Part shown: positions 1 through 12,700 of the stretch, one piece after another
How positions within the stretch are numbered: the stretch's first letter is position 1
How the letters are laid out: each line of letters begins with the position of its first letter
DNA from: Cacajao melanocephalus
Lineage: Eukaryota; Chordata; Mammalia; Primates; Pitheciidae
Direction of reading: 5' to 3'
Assembly (NCBI GenBank): GCA_963573385.1
Contig: CAUYLG010033190.1
Coordinates: 1-64,000 of the forward strand
Length of the DNA: 64,000 nucleotides
Position numbers and translations under genes: made by a program
Notes under the pieces: generated by a model
Databases searched by the model: none
What the model saw: the letters and a program-made list of their open reading frames with translations, nothing else
What the model was told of the DNA's origin: nothing

Positions 1-67
1 AACCCCAAAGGGATGGAACCATGACTGTTAGTACCTTCTTATAATATCAAAGTCCAGGAAAGCTTAG

Positions 68-400
<333 letters not shown>

Positions 401-607
401 TAATATTTTATTGTGGAATTAATGCAGTATTTATAAGTCATTTGGCTCTCTGGGTTTTTTGTTCTTGTTTCTTTTTGTTTGGTTTTTGGACATTCAGTGT
501 CCATTGGCATATCTGTGATAAGATAAGGTAAGATGAAATAAGATTTTGAAGTCAGTCACAATGGAAAAAGAATTGAATAGATGTGCAGGCTAAAATTTAT
601 GAAGATT

Positions 608-743
608 AGGTATATATGTATGAGCTAGATGTTTTTTGTGTATTTCCTGTTGCCCATATTAAAAAATTATCTGGGCATGGTGGTGTTCAGGTATATATGT
701 ATGAGCTAGATGTTTTTTGTGTATTTCCCTGTTGCCAATATTA

Positions 744-770
<27 letters not shown>
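608..770 (+). repeat. Tandem duplication, 81-bp unit spanning an Alu junction
   Basis: Two near-identical units run 608-688 and 689-769. Each begins aggtatatatgtatgagcta and ends in an Alu linker-region segment (aaaaatta then a gcatggtg-like stretch). The copies differ by several substitutions and small indels. The second runs on into the rest of a truncated Alu, so the duplication copied both the insertion junction and the unique DNA beside it. Confidence 0.85.
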
Positions 771-987
<217 letters not shown>

Positions 988-1189
988 TTAAAAAAATTTT
1001 TTTTTGTTTTTTCTTTTTTTAGCTTGAGATTATATATTGTACTATTCCTTTAGTGTTTACTTAAATTTTAATATATATTCTTGATTTACCGAAGTGTAGT
1101 ATTGAGACTTTCACCCTTTTTCTAGATAATGCAATAAATATTGCAAGGCCTTTAAAAACATTTACATTCAGTTTCCTTTCTTATTTCAT

Positions 1190-2560
1190 TATTGCCATGT
1201 TTTAAGATGCATGCATATTTTAAACCCCACAGATGTATTTCTGTTGTTTTATGCTGTTATTATTTAATTAGACTTACTGCATTTCATTTTCCTCATTCTT
1301 TCTTACATTATCTGACTCCATCTGGAATAATTATCCTTCTGCCTAAAGATACCATTGAGTATTTCTTCAGAGTGGATCTAGTATTGACGAATTTTCTAAC
1401 TTTTTGTTTGTTTGAGGATATCTTTATTTTACCTACATTATTGAGAGATAATATTTTGCTGGATGTAGAATTCTCGATGATAAGTTTTCTGGAGAAATTC
1501 TTTAATATTTTGGCTTGTTTCTATTCAGAAGTCAGCTGCAGTTTATTCCCTCTTTGTTGATAATTTGTTTCTTTCTCAGGCTGTTTTTGTGGTTTACATT
1601 TTGTCTTTGGCTTTTTGATGATTTTCTGTGTATTTCCCTCCTCCTCTCCTTCTTGTACCTTTTCTTGTTTGGGGTATATGGGGCATTTTGATACTGTGAC
1701 TTTATGTTTTTAGTCAGTTTTGCAAGTTCTCAGCCACTGTCTCCTCAGGTACTGCTTTTCCCCGTTCTCTTGCTTAATCTTTTTGGGAGCTCAGTTGTAT
1801 AACGTTAAATTTTCTCCCTGAATCCTCTGTGTATTTTGCCTCTCTGGTGTTTTTTTTTCAACTTTTTGTATCTTTTTTGTTCTGAATATTTTCTTTAGGC
1901 TACCTTCTAGGACTAAGTTAGTCTTCATCTCTAATCTACTCTCGAATGTATTCCCTGGGTTTTAGATTTTGGTTATTAGATTTTTCATTTTTAGACTTTC
2001 AATTTAGTTATTTTTCAGATACGCTTTGCCACTCTTCTAGGTTCTGGTTCAGAACCTATGCAGAATCTAAAATCAAAATTTTTAGATTCTGCATATATTT
2101 CTTTGGATACAGTAAGCCTGGTAGCTACACCCCAGAGTGCTACATCATTTCATCTTCTTGTGTGCCTGCTTATCTTTGATTGTGTGTTGGTCATTGTGTT
2201 TGAAAAAGTGTTTCTAGAAGTCACTATAGATTAGGTAAGGATTTTTTTTTCATTGCTTTTGCCAGACGCTTGGGATCACTTTTATTCAAACAAAAATTGA
2301 GAGTCTGTGCAAGAATTGGTTTAGTTTACTTCTAAGCTTTCTTTCTCATGGGATTCAGTTTTTTGAGGTCTTATTTTAAAGCAGAAATGGCTCCCTTTGT
2401 GGATCTTGTACTCTGACATTTTGTCTTCCTAGCCTTCAAGGCTCCCAAAGTGCAGTTTAGACTCTTAGGCCCCTCTTTGATTAGGCAAACATTTACCTAA
2501 AGAAGCCCCAGGTGCCTTGCTTTCTATTTCAGATTCCACTCTTCTCTTTGGACAGTGGCT
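1190..2560 (-). mobile_element. Ancient L1M/HAL1 relic, minus strand
   Basis: T-rich sequence with the feel of reverse-complement 5'-half L1 (tttgcctacattattgagag-like, ggatgtagaattctcgatga, tttctttctcaggctgtttt). Reading frames are destroyed. The ORFs at 1192-1560 and 1946-2179 are on the opposite strand and have no family match. Subfamily and exact ends are uncertain. Confidence 0.55.
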
Positions 2561-2711
2561 GGTAATTTCTCATTGTCTTGTTAGCTGTATCATGTCCTCC
2601 CTCCTTTATATAAATTAAGGTATATACATACAATAGTGTACACTAATCTTAAATGTATACTCTGAAGAATTTTTATAAATGTAATTAACTGTGTAATCAC
2701 TCACATAACAT

Positions 2712-2866
2712 ACAGTAGTCCTCCTTATCTGCAGTTTCACTTTCCTTGGTTTCAATTACTGCAATATAATATGAGAAGATACTTTGAGAGACAGAGAGAC
2801 CACCTTTTATTACAGCATATTATTATAATAGTTTTATTTTATTAGTTATTATTGTTTATCTTAGGT
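2712..2866 (+). mobile_element. MER2 (Tigger-derived) MITE, left part
   Basis: It starts with a MER2/Tigger1-like terminal repeat (cagtagtcctccttatctgc) followed by tttcactttcc…ggtttcaattactgc and the internal tattattataatagtttta…ttagttattattg tract. The right terminal repeat is absent, so it is a truncated copy. About 2565-2705 just before it resembles an L1M 3'UTR remnant. Confidence 0.75.
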
Positions 2867-3535
2867 AGAATGGTCTGATTTTGAAGCAGTACACTAATTT
2901 TTTAAAGCAGAATTTTAGAATACATTTTCAAAGTAGTGCTAAGACTGTTGCTGTAATTGCTGGACATAAATTTCTGGAATTTTTTTAGAAATTGTTTTTT
3001 GGAAATACCAAGTTACAGTCCTTATCAATTTATATAATGTTTTGATCCAGTGTTGTATTATCAGTTTGAATTCTGAGCTCATTCACCAGACTGGCTTGGG
3101 AAACATTTTTTCTGACTATTACAAAAATTTTTTTCCTCCAAAGTTGATGATTTGCTTTCATTGAGGCTTGCCAAAAAAAATGCCGTCCGAATTCTCCCCT
3201 GAAACTGAGGGCTACCTCTGATGACTTCACTGTCAGCAGTCACTTTGACTTTCTTTTAAGTGACAGTTGAATCTGCCCCATTAAAAAAAAAGACATATAA
3301 CCAACATTTTAGACCAGCTTGTTTTAGCTGGTTTACTGTGATAATTTAGGTTGATCTTACTTATACCGCTAAGGAAATTAGAATCTGAGTTACCCATTGA
3401 ATTAAAATTAGTTTTAAGATAATAAATCATACAGTGCTAGAAAGAGAACTTAAAAATTGTGTTTCAGTTTTCTGATTTTATGAGACCAAAAATGGATCAG
3501 TACTAACATGTGTGAACCAAATAAGATTTTTAGTT

Positions 3536-3715
3536 TACCAGCGCACTCTTTTATGCATTATTCCACAACAGCTCTGAGTGGTAGGTAGGATTAAAATTTT
3601 AACTCTCATTTTACACTTGTACAAAGAAACTGAGGATCAGGGAAGTGAAGTGACTTGGTCTGAATTCCTAGAGCTGGTTAATGGCAGAGTTTTAACACAT
3701 TTGCGCTGAGGACTT
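3536..3715 (-). mobile_element. MIR, minus strand
   Basis: It shows the reverse-complement MIR order: a cattttac…gaaactgagg segment, then gaagtgacttggtctga and tggcagagtt. Diverged, as expected for MIR. Confidence 0.7.
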
Positions 3716-4860
3716 CCTTTGTGTTGAGTGATTTCCCTGCAAAGCTTACAGTCTACCATCTTCTTGCTGAATTCCAATTTTATTGACATCCTACAGGAAT
3801 TTTCCTTTCTTCCCCTGTGTGTGTTTACACCTGTCGGTCCATAAGTTTTCCCATTTTCACTCAGCACAGGGCCTTTGAATGAGCTGTAACCTTGACTCTC
3901 ACTCTAGTTGCCCTTAGCACTTTTATTCTGAATATGTTCTGTTAGCTGCAGATGGCTGGAACCAAGCTTGGCTTGGTTGATTTATCCCAAGGCCCTTGAG
4001 CAATTTTTGCATATTGTGGAGCTGAATTAGTATCTATTAAATGATTAGATGAATACATTCTTGTATTTACAATCCAATTAGATATAAAATTTTTGAAGAT
4101 AGAGCCTGGAATTATTTACTCTTTATATTCTTCATGGTGTCTGCTATAGTGCTTATTGTTACAGTTGGCAGTCTGGAATTTTTAACTGACTTTCAAAATG
4201 GTGTCAGACTGCTGAAAACCAGATATATTGTATCCTTCATTTAACTTTTATCTGCAGAGCACAGGCATTAGGTGCAGTTCTGATATGATGTGTCAAGCGC
4301 ATTATATACATATACCATGTAAACAAATTATAGTTCACTTTCGAAAGGCACTGACTCTGTATCTGGTAAAAGTAAGGAAGACTTGGAATGGATGTTTGTT
4401 TTCCTAAATACCTGGAAGTTGTCATGTTGACCGGTAATATAAAGCTACTAGAATTTGCTAAGTCTGTCTGGAAACCTACCTGTGGAAGGGGAAATTTAAC
4501 CTCATTCTTATCTCATGCCTCATTAACATACAAGTGTAAAGAAACCGATGAAACCAAATGATTGCTCATTTTGTTTTTAGGCCCATCTCATTCTTTGATC
4601 TTACTAGCAGGAAGTACTTTGTTGATTTAGTGAATAGGATAAACAAACCTCCTTTCTCTCCAGTAATGACAGAAAATTTGCTTTACTTTTGTGCTGAGAA
4701 AATACTTAAAGCTGTAGGAATTTGACATTGTGTTTCACGGGGTTGCAGCAAGAACATTCTTTAGGGAAAGCGTAAGAACTGTGAAAGTACAGTGTTGAGA
4801 CTTTGTTAGTGAATAATGACTGTAATATTAACTGAAGCAATTTCTAATGAGAAGATATTA

Positions 4861-5069
4861 CAGGTTGAGTATCTCTAACCTGACATACTTGGGACCTGAA
4901 GTGTTTCAGATTACAGATTTTTTTCAGATTTTGGAATATTTGCATTACGCCAGTTGAGCATCCCAGAAATGAAATCCAGAATGCTCCAATGAGCATTTCT
5001 TTTGAGTGTCACGTCAGTGCTCAAAACGTTTCTGATTTCAGAATGTTTAGATTTGGGTTACTCAACTAG
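4861..5069 (+). mobile_element. Tigger-family MITE (MER44/MER8-like)
   Basis: It is flanked by TA on the left and begins caggttgagtatctctaacc, followed by gggacctgaagtgtttcaga and a repeated cagatttttt motif. It ends in a degraded inverted copy (ttactcaact) of the left end. This is a short internally deleted TcMar-Tigger element. The exact subfamily is not settled. Confidence 0.7.
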
Positions 5070-5159
5070 CACCTGGGAATCTGCCCTGACATATATTTGA
5101 ACAAATGAACCGTGAATCTGAATGAAGAAAGGAGGGTACTAGAATTACTGTACTGTAAA

Positions 5160-5263
5160 TTCCATGATGGTAGAGACATTGTTTTGTTCTTGGCGGTGTC
5201 TGCAGTGCCTAGTACACTGGCTGGCTCATAATAGCTGCTCAGTAAATATTTATTGAATGAATA
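5160..5263 (+). mobile_element. L2 3' end, plus strand
   Basis: L2 tail landmarks in order: gacattgttttgttc…cagtgcctagtacactggct…ctcagtaaatatttattgaa then tgaatag. Confidence 0.75.
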
Positions 5264-5629
5264 GTATGACTTATTATGTATTATGCATTATATATTTATT
5301 GTAATAGATATTATATATTATACATAATAAATCCTTACTATTATCTATGTTGTTATCTGTGTGTTTTAAATTTAAAAAAAGAACGTTAATCATTTAAGTA
5401 TTGGGTTATAGGCTTTTGAGGAAATAAATGTGACTTGGTTGAGGTATCATTTCTGATACATTTTTCTGTCTGACTTGGTGAGAAAGTTGCATGAAGTACA
5501 TTGCAAGGTATTCATTCATTCATTGTCATTAAATTTCTTTGAGACATTTTTAATGAATACTTGAGAGTCTGTTACATGTGAATTAATTATTTAGTCAATC
5601 CCTTGTTATTTGGGCACTTAAGTTGTTTA

Positions 5630-5645
5630 TGTATATATGTGTGTG

Positions 5646-5676
<31 letters not shown>

Positions 5677-5677
5677 A

Positions 5678-5727
<50 letters not shown>
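5630..5727. repeat. TG/TA dinucleotide microsatellite
   Basis: Alternating TG repeats broken by short TA blocks give way to a pure TA run of about 14 units (5700-5727). It is likely length-variable and can form Z-DNA (TG) and cruciform (TA). The Cys/Val/Ile-rich ORFs over it are artefacts of the repeat. Confidence 0.97.
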
Positions 5728-5728
<1 letters not shown>

Positions 5729-6289
5729 CTATTACAAATAAATACATCAATGAAGGACATTTTCTTGTTTCTTTTTTTCTTTTCCTTCTTTTTTTTAGGA
5801 GGTAGTACAGCTCACTAAATAGCAACTTAGAGAAACAGAATCTAGGAATTTCTGTGAAAAAAGAGCTGGGATTATACAATTGTGAATGTGAGATCAGAAG
5901 CTTCCGTGGTCAGACAGCTGAGATAAGACAGCACAAATTATACAACTCTTTGGTTAGCCAGCTACTTCTCCATGTAATAATGTATAATCATCAGTCTCCA
6001 CATAAAAGCTATCTTATAATTTGTATTGGAACGGCTATCACTTGTATTTGTCTTTTACTTTTAAGGAACAAATGAACCACTAGAACTGTTTCTGCCTCTC
6101 AAGTAAGGCTTAAAAATTGTAAATGCATTTAGCTCCTTTATACATGTGGTTACATATACTAATGTTACTTTAATAATTTCCTTTCTGAATTCCATTTGAA
6201 AAGTTTTGGTTTTTCATATTAAAATACTGTAAAATATTATATTCATACAAAGACTATGTGTAATATGTTACATAAAGACTGACATAATG

Positions 6290-7071
<782 letters not shown>

Positions 7072-7199
7072 TGATAAACATTTTTAATGCTTTTATTCCA
7101 GCCTTTCTGTGTTCTGGTGATTTAGGTGTATTTCTTACGAAATATAGCTAGACTTTTAAAATACAGTCTTTTCAACTTGAAAAAATTTAAATTTATATT

Positions 7200-7545
7200 T
7201 AAAATTACTGTCTTGACTGTATTAGTCATCTTTGGCTGTGATAATGCTATGTAACAATTAGACTTTCAGTGCACACAACAACAGACATTTCTTTCTAGCT
7301 CACAGCTCTTCTCCCTTTGCTGAGTTTGGCTGGTTTTGGCTGTAAGCTGCGAGTTGGCTTCAGTTACATGCCAGGTATTTATTCATCATGGGCCAGCACT
7401 ACCTGGGGCATACGTTTCTCGTGCTGCATGTAGGAGTGCAAGGAAAGGCAGGCTGCCTCATAGCTCCTTATGCTTCCAGTTAGAACCTTTCCAGCAAGTC
7501 ATCTGGCCATGTCCCTAAACTCAAGAGTACCTGGAAAATAAGATG
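7200..7545 (-). mobile_element. Possible MaLR (MLT1-type) LTR relic
   Basis: It opens tgtattagtcatctttggct and later has ctgctgtaa-like and gctcacagctcttctcc segments in the order seen in reverse-complement MLT1 LTRs, ending near catctggccatgtccctaaa. It is strongly diverged and has no internal retroviral sequence. Confidence 0.4.
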
Positions 7546-9792
7546 AAGGGCCAATTTTTTGCAGAAATATCCCAGTATATTTTGATGTGAAATTGTGGGT
7601 TCAAGACAGATTTTTTTTTTCCTGTTGGATTGTGTAGAAAACAGAAAGTAAATTCTTCTTTCACCTCTGTATGTTTAGTACAAAGGTAGCATTTAGGGGA
7701 GGAGAAAGGGAGTCTGAATATTTTATCCTGTGTGCTGCTGAACTGCCTTGTTGCACGTAAGAATTGGTAGACTCCTTACTTTGAAAGTAGGTAGGAGGAT
7801 CTACGTTTTAAAACTGATTAGTGTAAAGAATCTTGAACATGTGACTTCAGTTATGTCATTTATGAATGTTTCTAAGAACTCCTCCGTGACATTAATTCCA
7901 AAACATACATTAAACTGTATAGTTTTGTAAACTGTAAAACTTGAGTACATTTATTACCTCAGATGGTAAGATTATAGGTCTAGTGTTTATCAGTTTTATT
8001 ATACTGGTGTTTTTGAGGTTACTGTTTTTGGTTCTGAGAAAACTCTTGGTGTCTTAAGAACTGAAATCTTGAATAAGTTTTTTTTTTTTTTTTTTTTTTT
8101 TGGCTTCTTTTGGTTATAGGCAGAAGCCAGGGTGCTATGTAGCTCAGGGTGCTTTAATATTACCATTTAGGAGTCTTAAATTTAAGATTAAAAAATTTTA
8201 GATAAACATAAGGAGAAAAGTCCCTGGTCAAAGAGACTAGATGCTGCAATTATAAATTTAAGTGGACTCCTGAGTCATCTGTGAACGTTTAATCCTGCTT
8301 CATTTGTAACAAGGGACTGTCTTTCCTTGTCAGTGGTCAGCATGCTCCAGGTCCACATGTCCTACCTCAGAGTTTCCTAGATGGGAAAACAAATCTAAAT
8401 AGAGTCAATTGAGCACCATCAAGAAAGTATATTTCTTGTGAGAAACTTTCCTCTTGTATTTTGAAACTAACGTGGGTTATATGCTTTAGATTTTCCATAC
8501 AACTTCTCATTTCCTTTGGGATAATTGGGTTATCTGGAAATGGAAATCATTTTAGAAGAAAGCATGTGGGATTGGGGTCAGGGTATTACGTGGCAGCACT
8601 ATGATTCTATGCCACTGCTAATTACAGTGTGCATACCATGCTGTGCATATAAATGCTGATACTGTCTGTTTTCATTCTGCAAATGAAATACTTCTCATGT
8701 ATATTACATGACACGAGTACAGTGTATAAATGTGGTAAGCAGTATTTCTTCAAAAAGTATTTTCCTAACTTTGATTTTAAAGCAGAGGTCTCTAGTATTA
8801 CTATACTGTTTTCTTAATTGATTTAGAAAATAATCATCACCTACTGTGATTGGAAGAAGTAGCTTATTTGTTTATGAAGGAAGCTGCATATGAGGTAGCA
8901 CAATGTACATTTTGTATTGAGTCTGATCTCATCTGTGGAATTTTATATGTTTAGGTAGGCATTTGTGCATCCATGGCTGTGTTTAACTATAGCATTACTA
9001 TTTATGCCTATATTAATATTTTAGAAATATAATTAAGAGAGGAAGATTTATAATGTAAATCTTAGCAAAGGGTTAAGTTTGTATTAATACTAACACAATT
9101 TGATGTTTTATGGTATACTCTTAAGTGGAAAGGAACAAGTATGAAATTTTATATGTAGTATTAAGTATATTTAAAAAATACTTAGAGAAAGTGGCTTGAA
9201 AGGAAATATGTCTTAAATGATTGGGTAGATGTAAGGGTAGGGGTAATGTGTTAAGAGAGAAGTTCCTTTTCTTGTTATTCTTTTTTTTCTAAACAATGAA
9301 CCCATATTACTTTTATAATGAAGAAAATATTCATTACTAGAGAAAGGCTATAACAATAACTTTTCTGATCTTTATTTGATGGCTTATATTAATCATTTAT
9401 GTGCAGTCAAAATATACTCAGCAGGTGTGATGTGGGCTATATTTATCCTAGATGGGGTGCTTTCTTCCTATGAGTTACTTAGCAGGGAATGGGGAAGAAA
9501 AAGTTTTTAGTGTTGAAGACAAAGGACACCTATTAATAAGTTTCTTTGTGGTGATTACTTAATACATATCATTTACATTTGAAGTAACTTATTTCAAAAA
9601 AGGAAAATATGAATTAAAGAGGTTGTTCTAAAGGTTGATTAATAATCTTTTATATTTAGTAGATGATGACAAGAGTTCTATTGGAAATAGTAGAACATTT
9701 TTGAAACAAAATGATTTTATTTTCTTTTTGAAAACTATTTTAAATATTGACCTATAGAAAATACTATTTCTTTCTCTTTGTTTCCTGACTAG
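7546..9792. other. Mostly unique intron sequence
   Basis: No gene or clear large repeat is seen. It contains a 24-T run at 8078-8101 and a possible L1M 3'-tail scrap near 9250-9345 (cccatattacttttataatg). The rest is AT-rich with no recognisable signal until the splice-like site at 9792. Confidence 0.6.
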
Positions 9793-9879
9793 GACATGTA
9801 TTCCTCTGAGAAACCTTGGACAGCAGATTTTGAATTAATATCTGATTGGGACAACATTCAGAGCCATTTCCAGTCATGA
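9793..9879 (+). other. Candidate cryptic/poison cassette exon in the CTNNA3 intron
   Basis: An 87-nt segment lies between a long pyrimidine tract ending gactag (tttctttctctttgtttcct…) and a consensus donor, TGA|gtaagt. In phase 0 it reads 28 codons (starting DMYSSEKPW, ending IQSHFQS) and stops exactly at its last codon, TGA. The other two + frames also contain stops (TAA, TGA). It matches no protein family I know and does not look like an Alu or L1 exonisation. Splice-site quality is seen; use as an exon is inference. Confidence 0.35.
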
Positions 9880-11214
9880 GTAAGTGCGCTGCGTCCTTTC
9901 CTTCAGTCATCTCAGGAGCATTTACAATCTTGTACTTAGAAAAAGAAAAACATGTTACCGGATAAATTGGAATTATGTCTCTTAATCATAGATTGAATAA
10001 TCTGGTTCTACCCAATACTCTGCACTTGTCTATATTAAGACAAAAAGATACTTTCTGTTGTTTGATTTATTCTAAGAAGTTTCATGTGATGAGGAAATCT
10101 AGGTCATTAGCTCCTTGGCTGATTTAGTTCTGTTATCTAAGATTTTCTATTGACTTGCCATTGGAAAGTGGTTCTTCAGAAATATGAATAGGGAACATTG
10201 CAGTTGATCATAATTAGTAGAGGTTTTACTGTGTGAAATTTAATCATTGAGTAGCATGGGTTATATTGTATTGAAGGGGGAAAAAAAACCCCTAACAATC
10301 TGTCAATGTCTCTGATAGAACAAAGAACCAAGGCTATCCTGGACTTAACCACATTTGATCATTTTATCTTCTTAGTTGTAAGAGGATAGTATGTGTAACA
10401 TTTTTTGTCTATTCCTATAAACTTCTGCTTGTGAACAAGAGCACTGGATTTTACTTTTCTGTGTTAACTGTTTCCTTTTAAAGGGTGAGAAAAGAATTGA
10501 GATTTTACTCTCACTGGGATTGTATGGAGGTTTGATGTACAGATTTTCTGATTATGGACTCTTTGGGATAGAACGAGCATTTCCTTATTTGAAGATAATG
10601 TTAGAGTTTAAATGTTTGTATTGATTATATTTACCTTAATATGAAATAGAGCAGCTTTTCTCATCATTAGTTCAAATAATTAGGCAGTTGATAGTGAAAA
10701 TGAGGCTGCTGTTGTAAAATCTTGGAGTGCTTTCTACTAAGAACAGTATTGTAAGGAATGGTCTTTGATTTTTGACTTTTCTGTGGTGTACTTTTTCGGT
10801 AGTATACTTTGAAGAAACGAGGATAGTGGCTAGATGAGTTCGAATATAGATTAAGAAAGAAAGAGCTTTTGTTGTTTCATCTCCAATCATGACATTTTGT
10901 GAGAATGTTTATCTAATGTAAAGTGCTAACTCCACTGAAGATGGTAATTAGTTAACAAAAATTAAAAGAAATGGCAAGCATTTTAACTTAAAAATGCTTA
11001 CATTTTTGGAAAGTAAAATGAATCTTCTTCTGCTTTGCAATTTTTGGGTTCTGTTAGCATCACTGTTACAGATGCAAGTTTTTTTGAAGACAGGTAGCCT
11101 GCGCCTTTCATGTGATTGACAGTGTCTTGTATACTGCTTACCCCACACAAAAAAAATCACAGTCCTTTGAGGATGAAGGCAGAGGGGAGGAATGGCTTGT
11201 CAAGCAACTAATAG
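9880..11214. other. Unique intron sequence, nothing recognised
   Basis: AT-rich, without long ORFs, clear transposon landmarks or RNA genes on either strand. Confidence 0.6.
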
Positions 11215-11960
11215 TATTTGAATATAACATTTTCATCTTTAAATTACAATGTTAATGCAAGATTTTTAAACTGGTTCTTCTTTATATCCACTAATTCTTT
11301 TTCATTTCTTTTTGAAGCACTTGGTTTGTTCTGTTATCCTTTTATCTCTTTGTGGATCTTTTACATGCTTATTTTAAAGTCTTTTTCAGATCATTTGATA
11401 ATTTTAACATTTTGTCTTCAGTGAATGTATGTTGTGATCATGTTTTCATCATGTTCTGTAATTTGCAGGCACATTCTTACAGAAGTTTTTTTGCTCCTAT
11501 GTCTCTCCCTGTCTTTCTGTGATTTTTTTTTTTTTGTTTTTTTTGTTTTTTTTCCCTGCTGGTCTAGCAGATTTGCAGTTGTCTCTGCCTGACTTTGGAG
11601 TTCCCAGATCAGAATCAGGCCTGTGTTAGTGGGTCGGAGCCCTGGTGACGTTGGGGACATCACAGATTCAGTCACTGAGTCAGCTGGCATTAGGTCAGCA
11701 ACTTCCTGTAAGCTGTAGCCTCAGCATAGTTAGAAGAAGCGTTTTCAATCTAGTTTCACAATTAAGGAAGAGTGCCACCCCAGTCTCTGGCTTTAGGCAC
11801 AGAGCCTGCCTCTTGACCCTGATTCCTAGGGAAAACTTTTCTTTACAATTACCCCACAGGACGGAACTTCCTGCTGCTTTGTCCTGCTCTGGGCCCCGAG
11901 TCCAGCCGACCTTGTGCCTTCAGTGTGCTTCACACTTTAAGTTCCTGCTAGATTTCTGAG
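11215..11960 (-). mobile_element. Possible L1M 5'-region relic, minus strand
   Basis: Segments such as cagatcatttgataatttta, acattttgtcttcagtg and later gggaaaacttttctttacaa resemble reverse-complement 5' regions of old L1M/HAL1 elements. Similar text recurs at 51.3-52.0 kb. Contains a T/G-rich run at 11522-11552. Confidence 0.4.
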
Positions 11961-12269
11961 AGATGTTAGGGGCATAGCTATGCCATTTTAGTGACTTGTG
12001 CGTCTGTTTCATCTGCTATTTCTCTGTATTTGTGTGAAGAAGGGGAAGCTACGGAGAAAGGGCAATGCCATTGGGGATTTAACTTCCCACTTCAGATTCT
12101 TTTTAAAAAATCAGCTTCTGAGTAGTCTGCTAGTTCCTAGAGCCACTGTCTGTCACCCACACAGCACTCCACTTGGGAGGTGAGCCCTGTGCACTGCTTC
12201 TCCATAGCACTCTGCCTGCCTCATTCTGGGACCCCTCAAGCTGTATTCAAATCATCTGCTTATTTGCTT

Positions 12270-12372
12270 GTATCTTTCTCTAATCTGTGTGCTCCTTGAG
12301 GAGCAAAGATGATTTCATTCCTAGAGCCAAACACTGTTCATGGCACTTAATAGGTCTTAAATAAATATTGCA
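12270..12372 (+). mobile_element. L2 3' end, plus strand
   Basis: Typical tail order: gtgctccttgaggagcaaag, catggcacttaataggtctt, then aaataaatattg. Confidence 0.65.
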
Positions 12373-12449
12373 CTACCTTGAGTGTTTGTAAGTAATGTCC
12401 TTAGTATGCGGGAGTTATTCTGTGTTTTATTATTATTATTTTTAGGTGA

Positions 12450-12700
12450 AATTGGAGCTGTTCTCATGAGAAGAGTGTATGTGTAGAGTGTGGCCTGAGA
12501 CAAAGCATTCTAGGCTGGTGGAGCAGTGTGAGAAAGGCATGATATTTTGACTCCACATAGGTGTTACTAGGGAACTGAACATTTTGGAGTCTAGATATAG
12601 GAAGGGGGATTGTAAAGGTGGAGGAGATGAAATCGGGGTCCAGGTCATTTACGTTCTAGGAAGTTTGGACTTGATCCTCTAGGGCTTAAGGAGCTAATAA
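12450..12700 (-). mobile_element. L2 fragment, minus strand
   Basis: Reverse-complement L2 3'-region landmarks: aaagcattctaggctggtgg, gaggagatgaaatcggggtc, ttggacttgatcctctaggg. Diverged. Confidence 0.5.

Noticed and set aside
5595..5879. Thr/His/Ile-rich ORF
   Set aside because: Translation of the TG/TA microsatellite.
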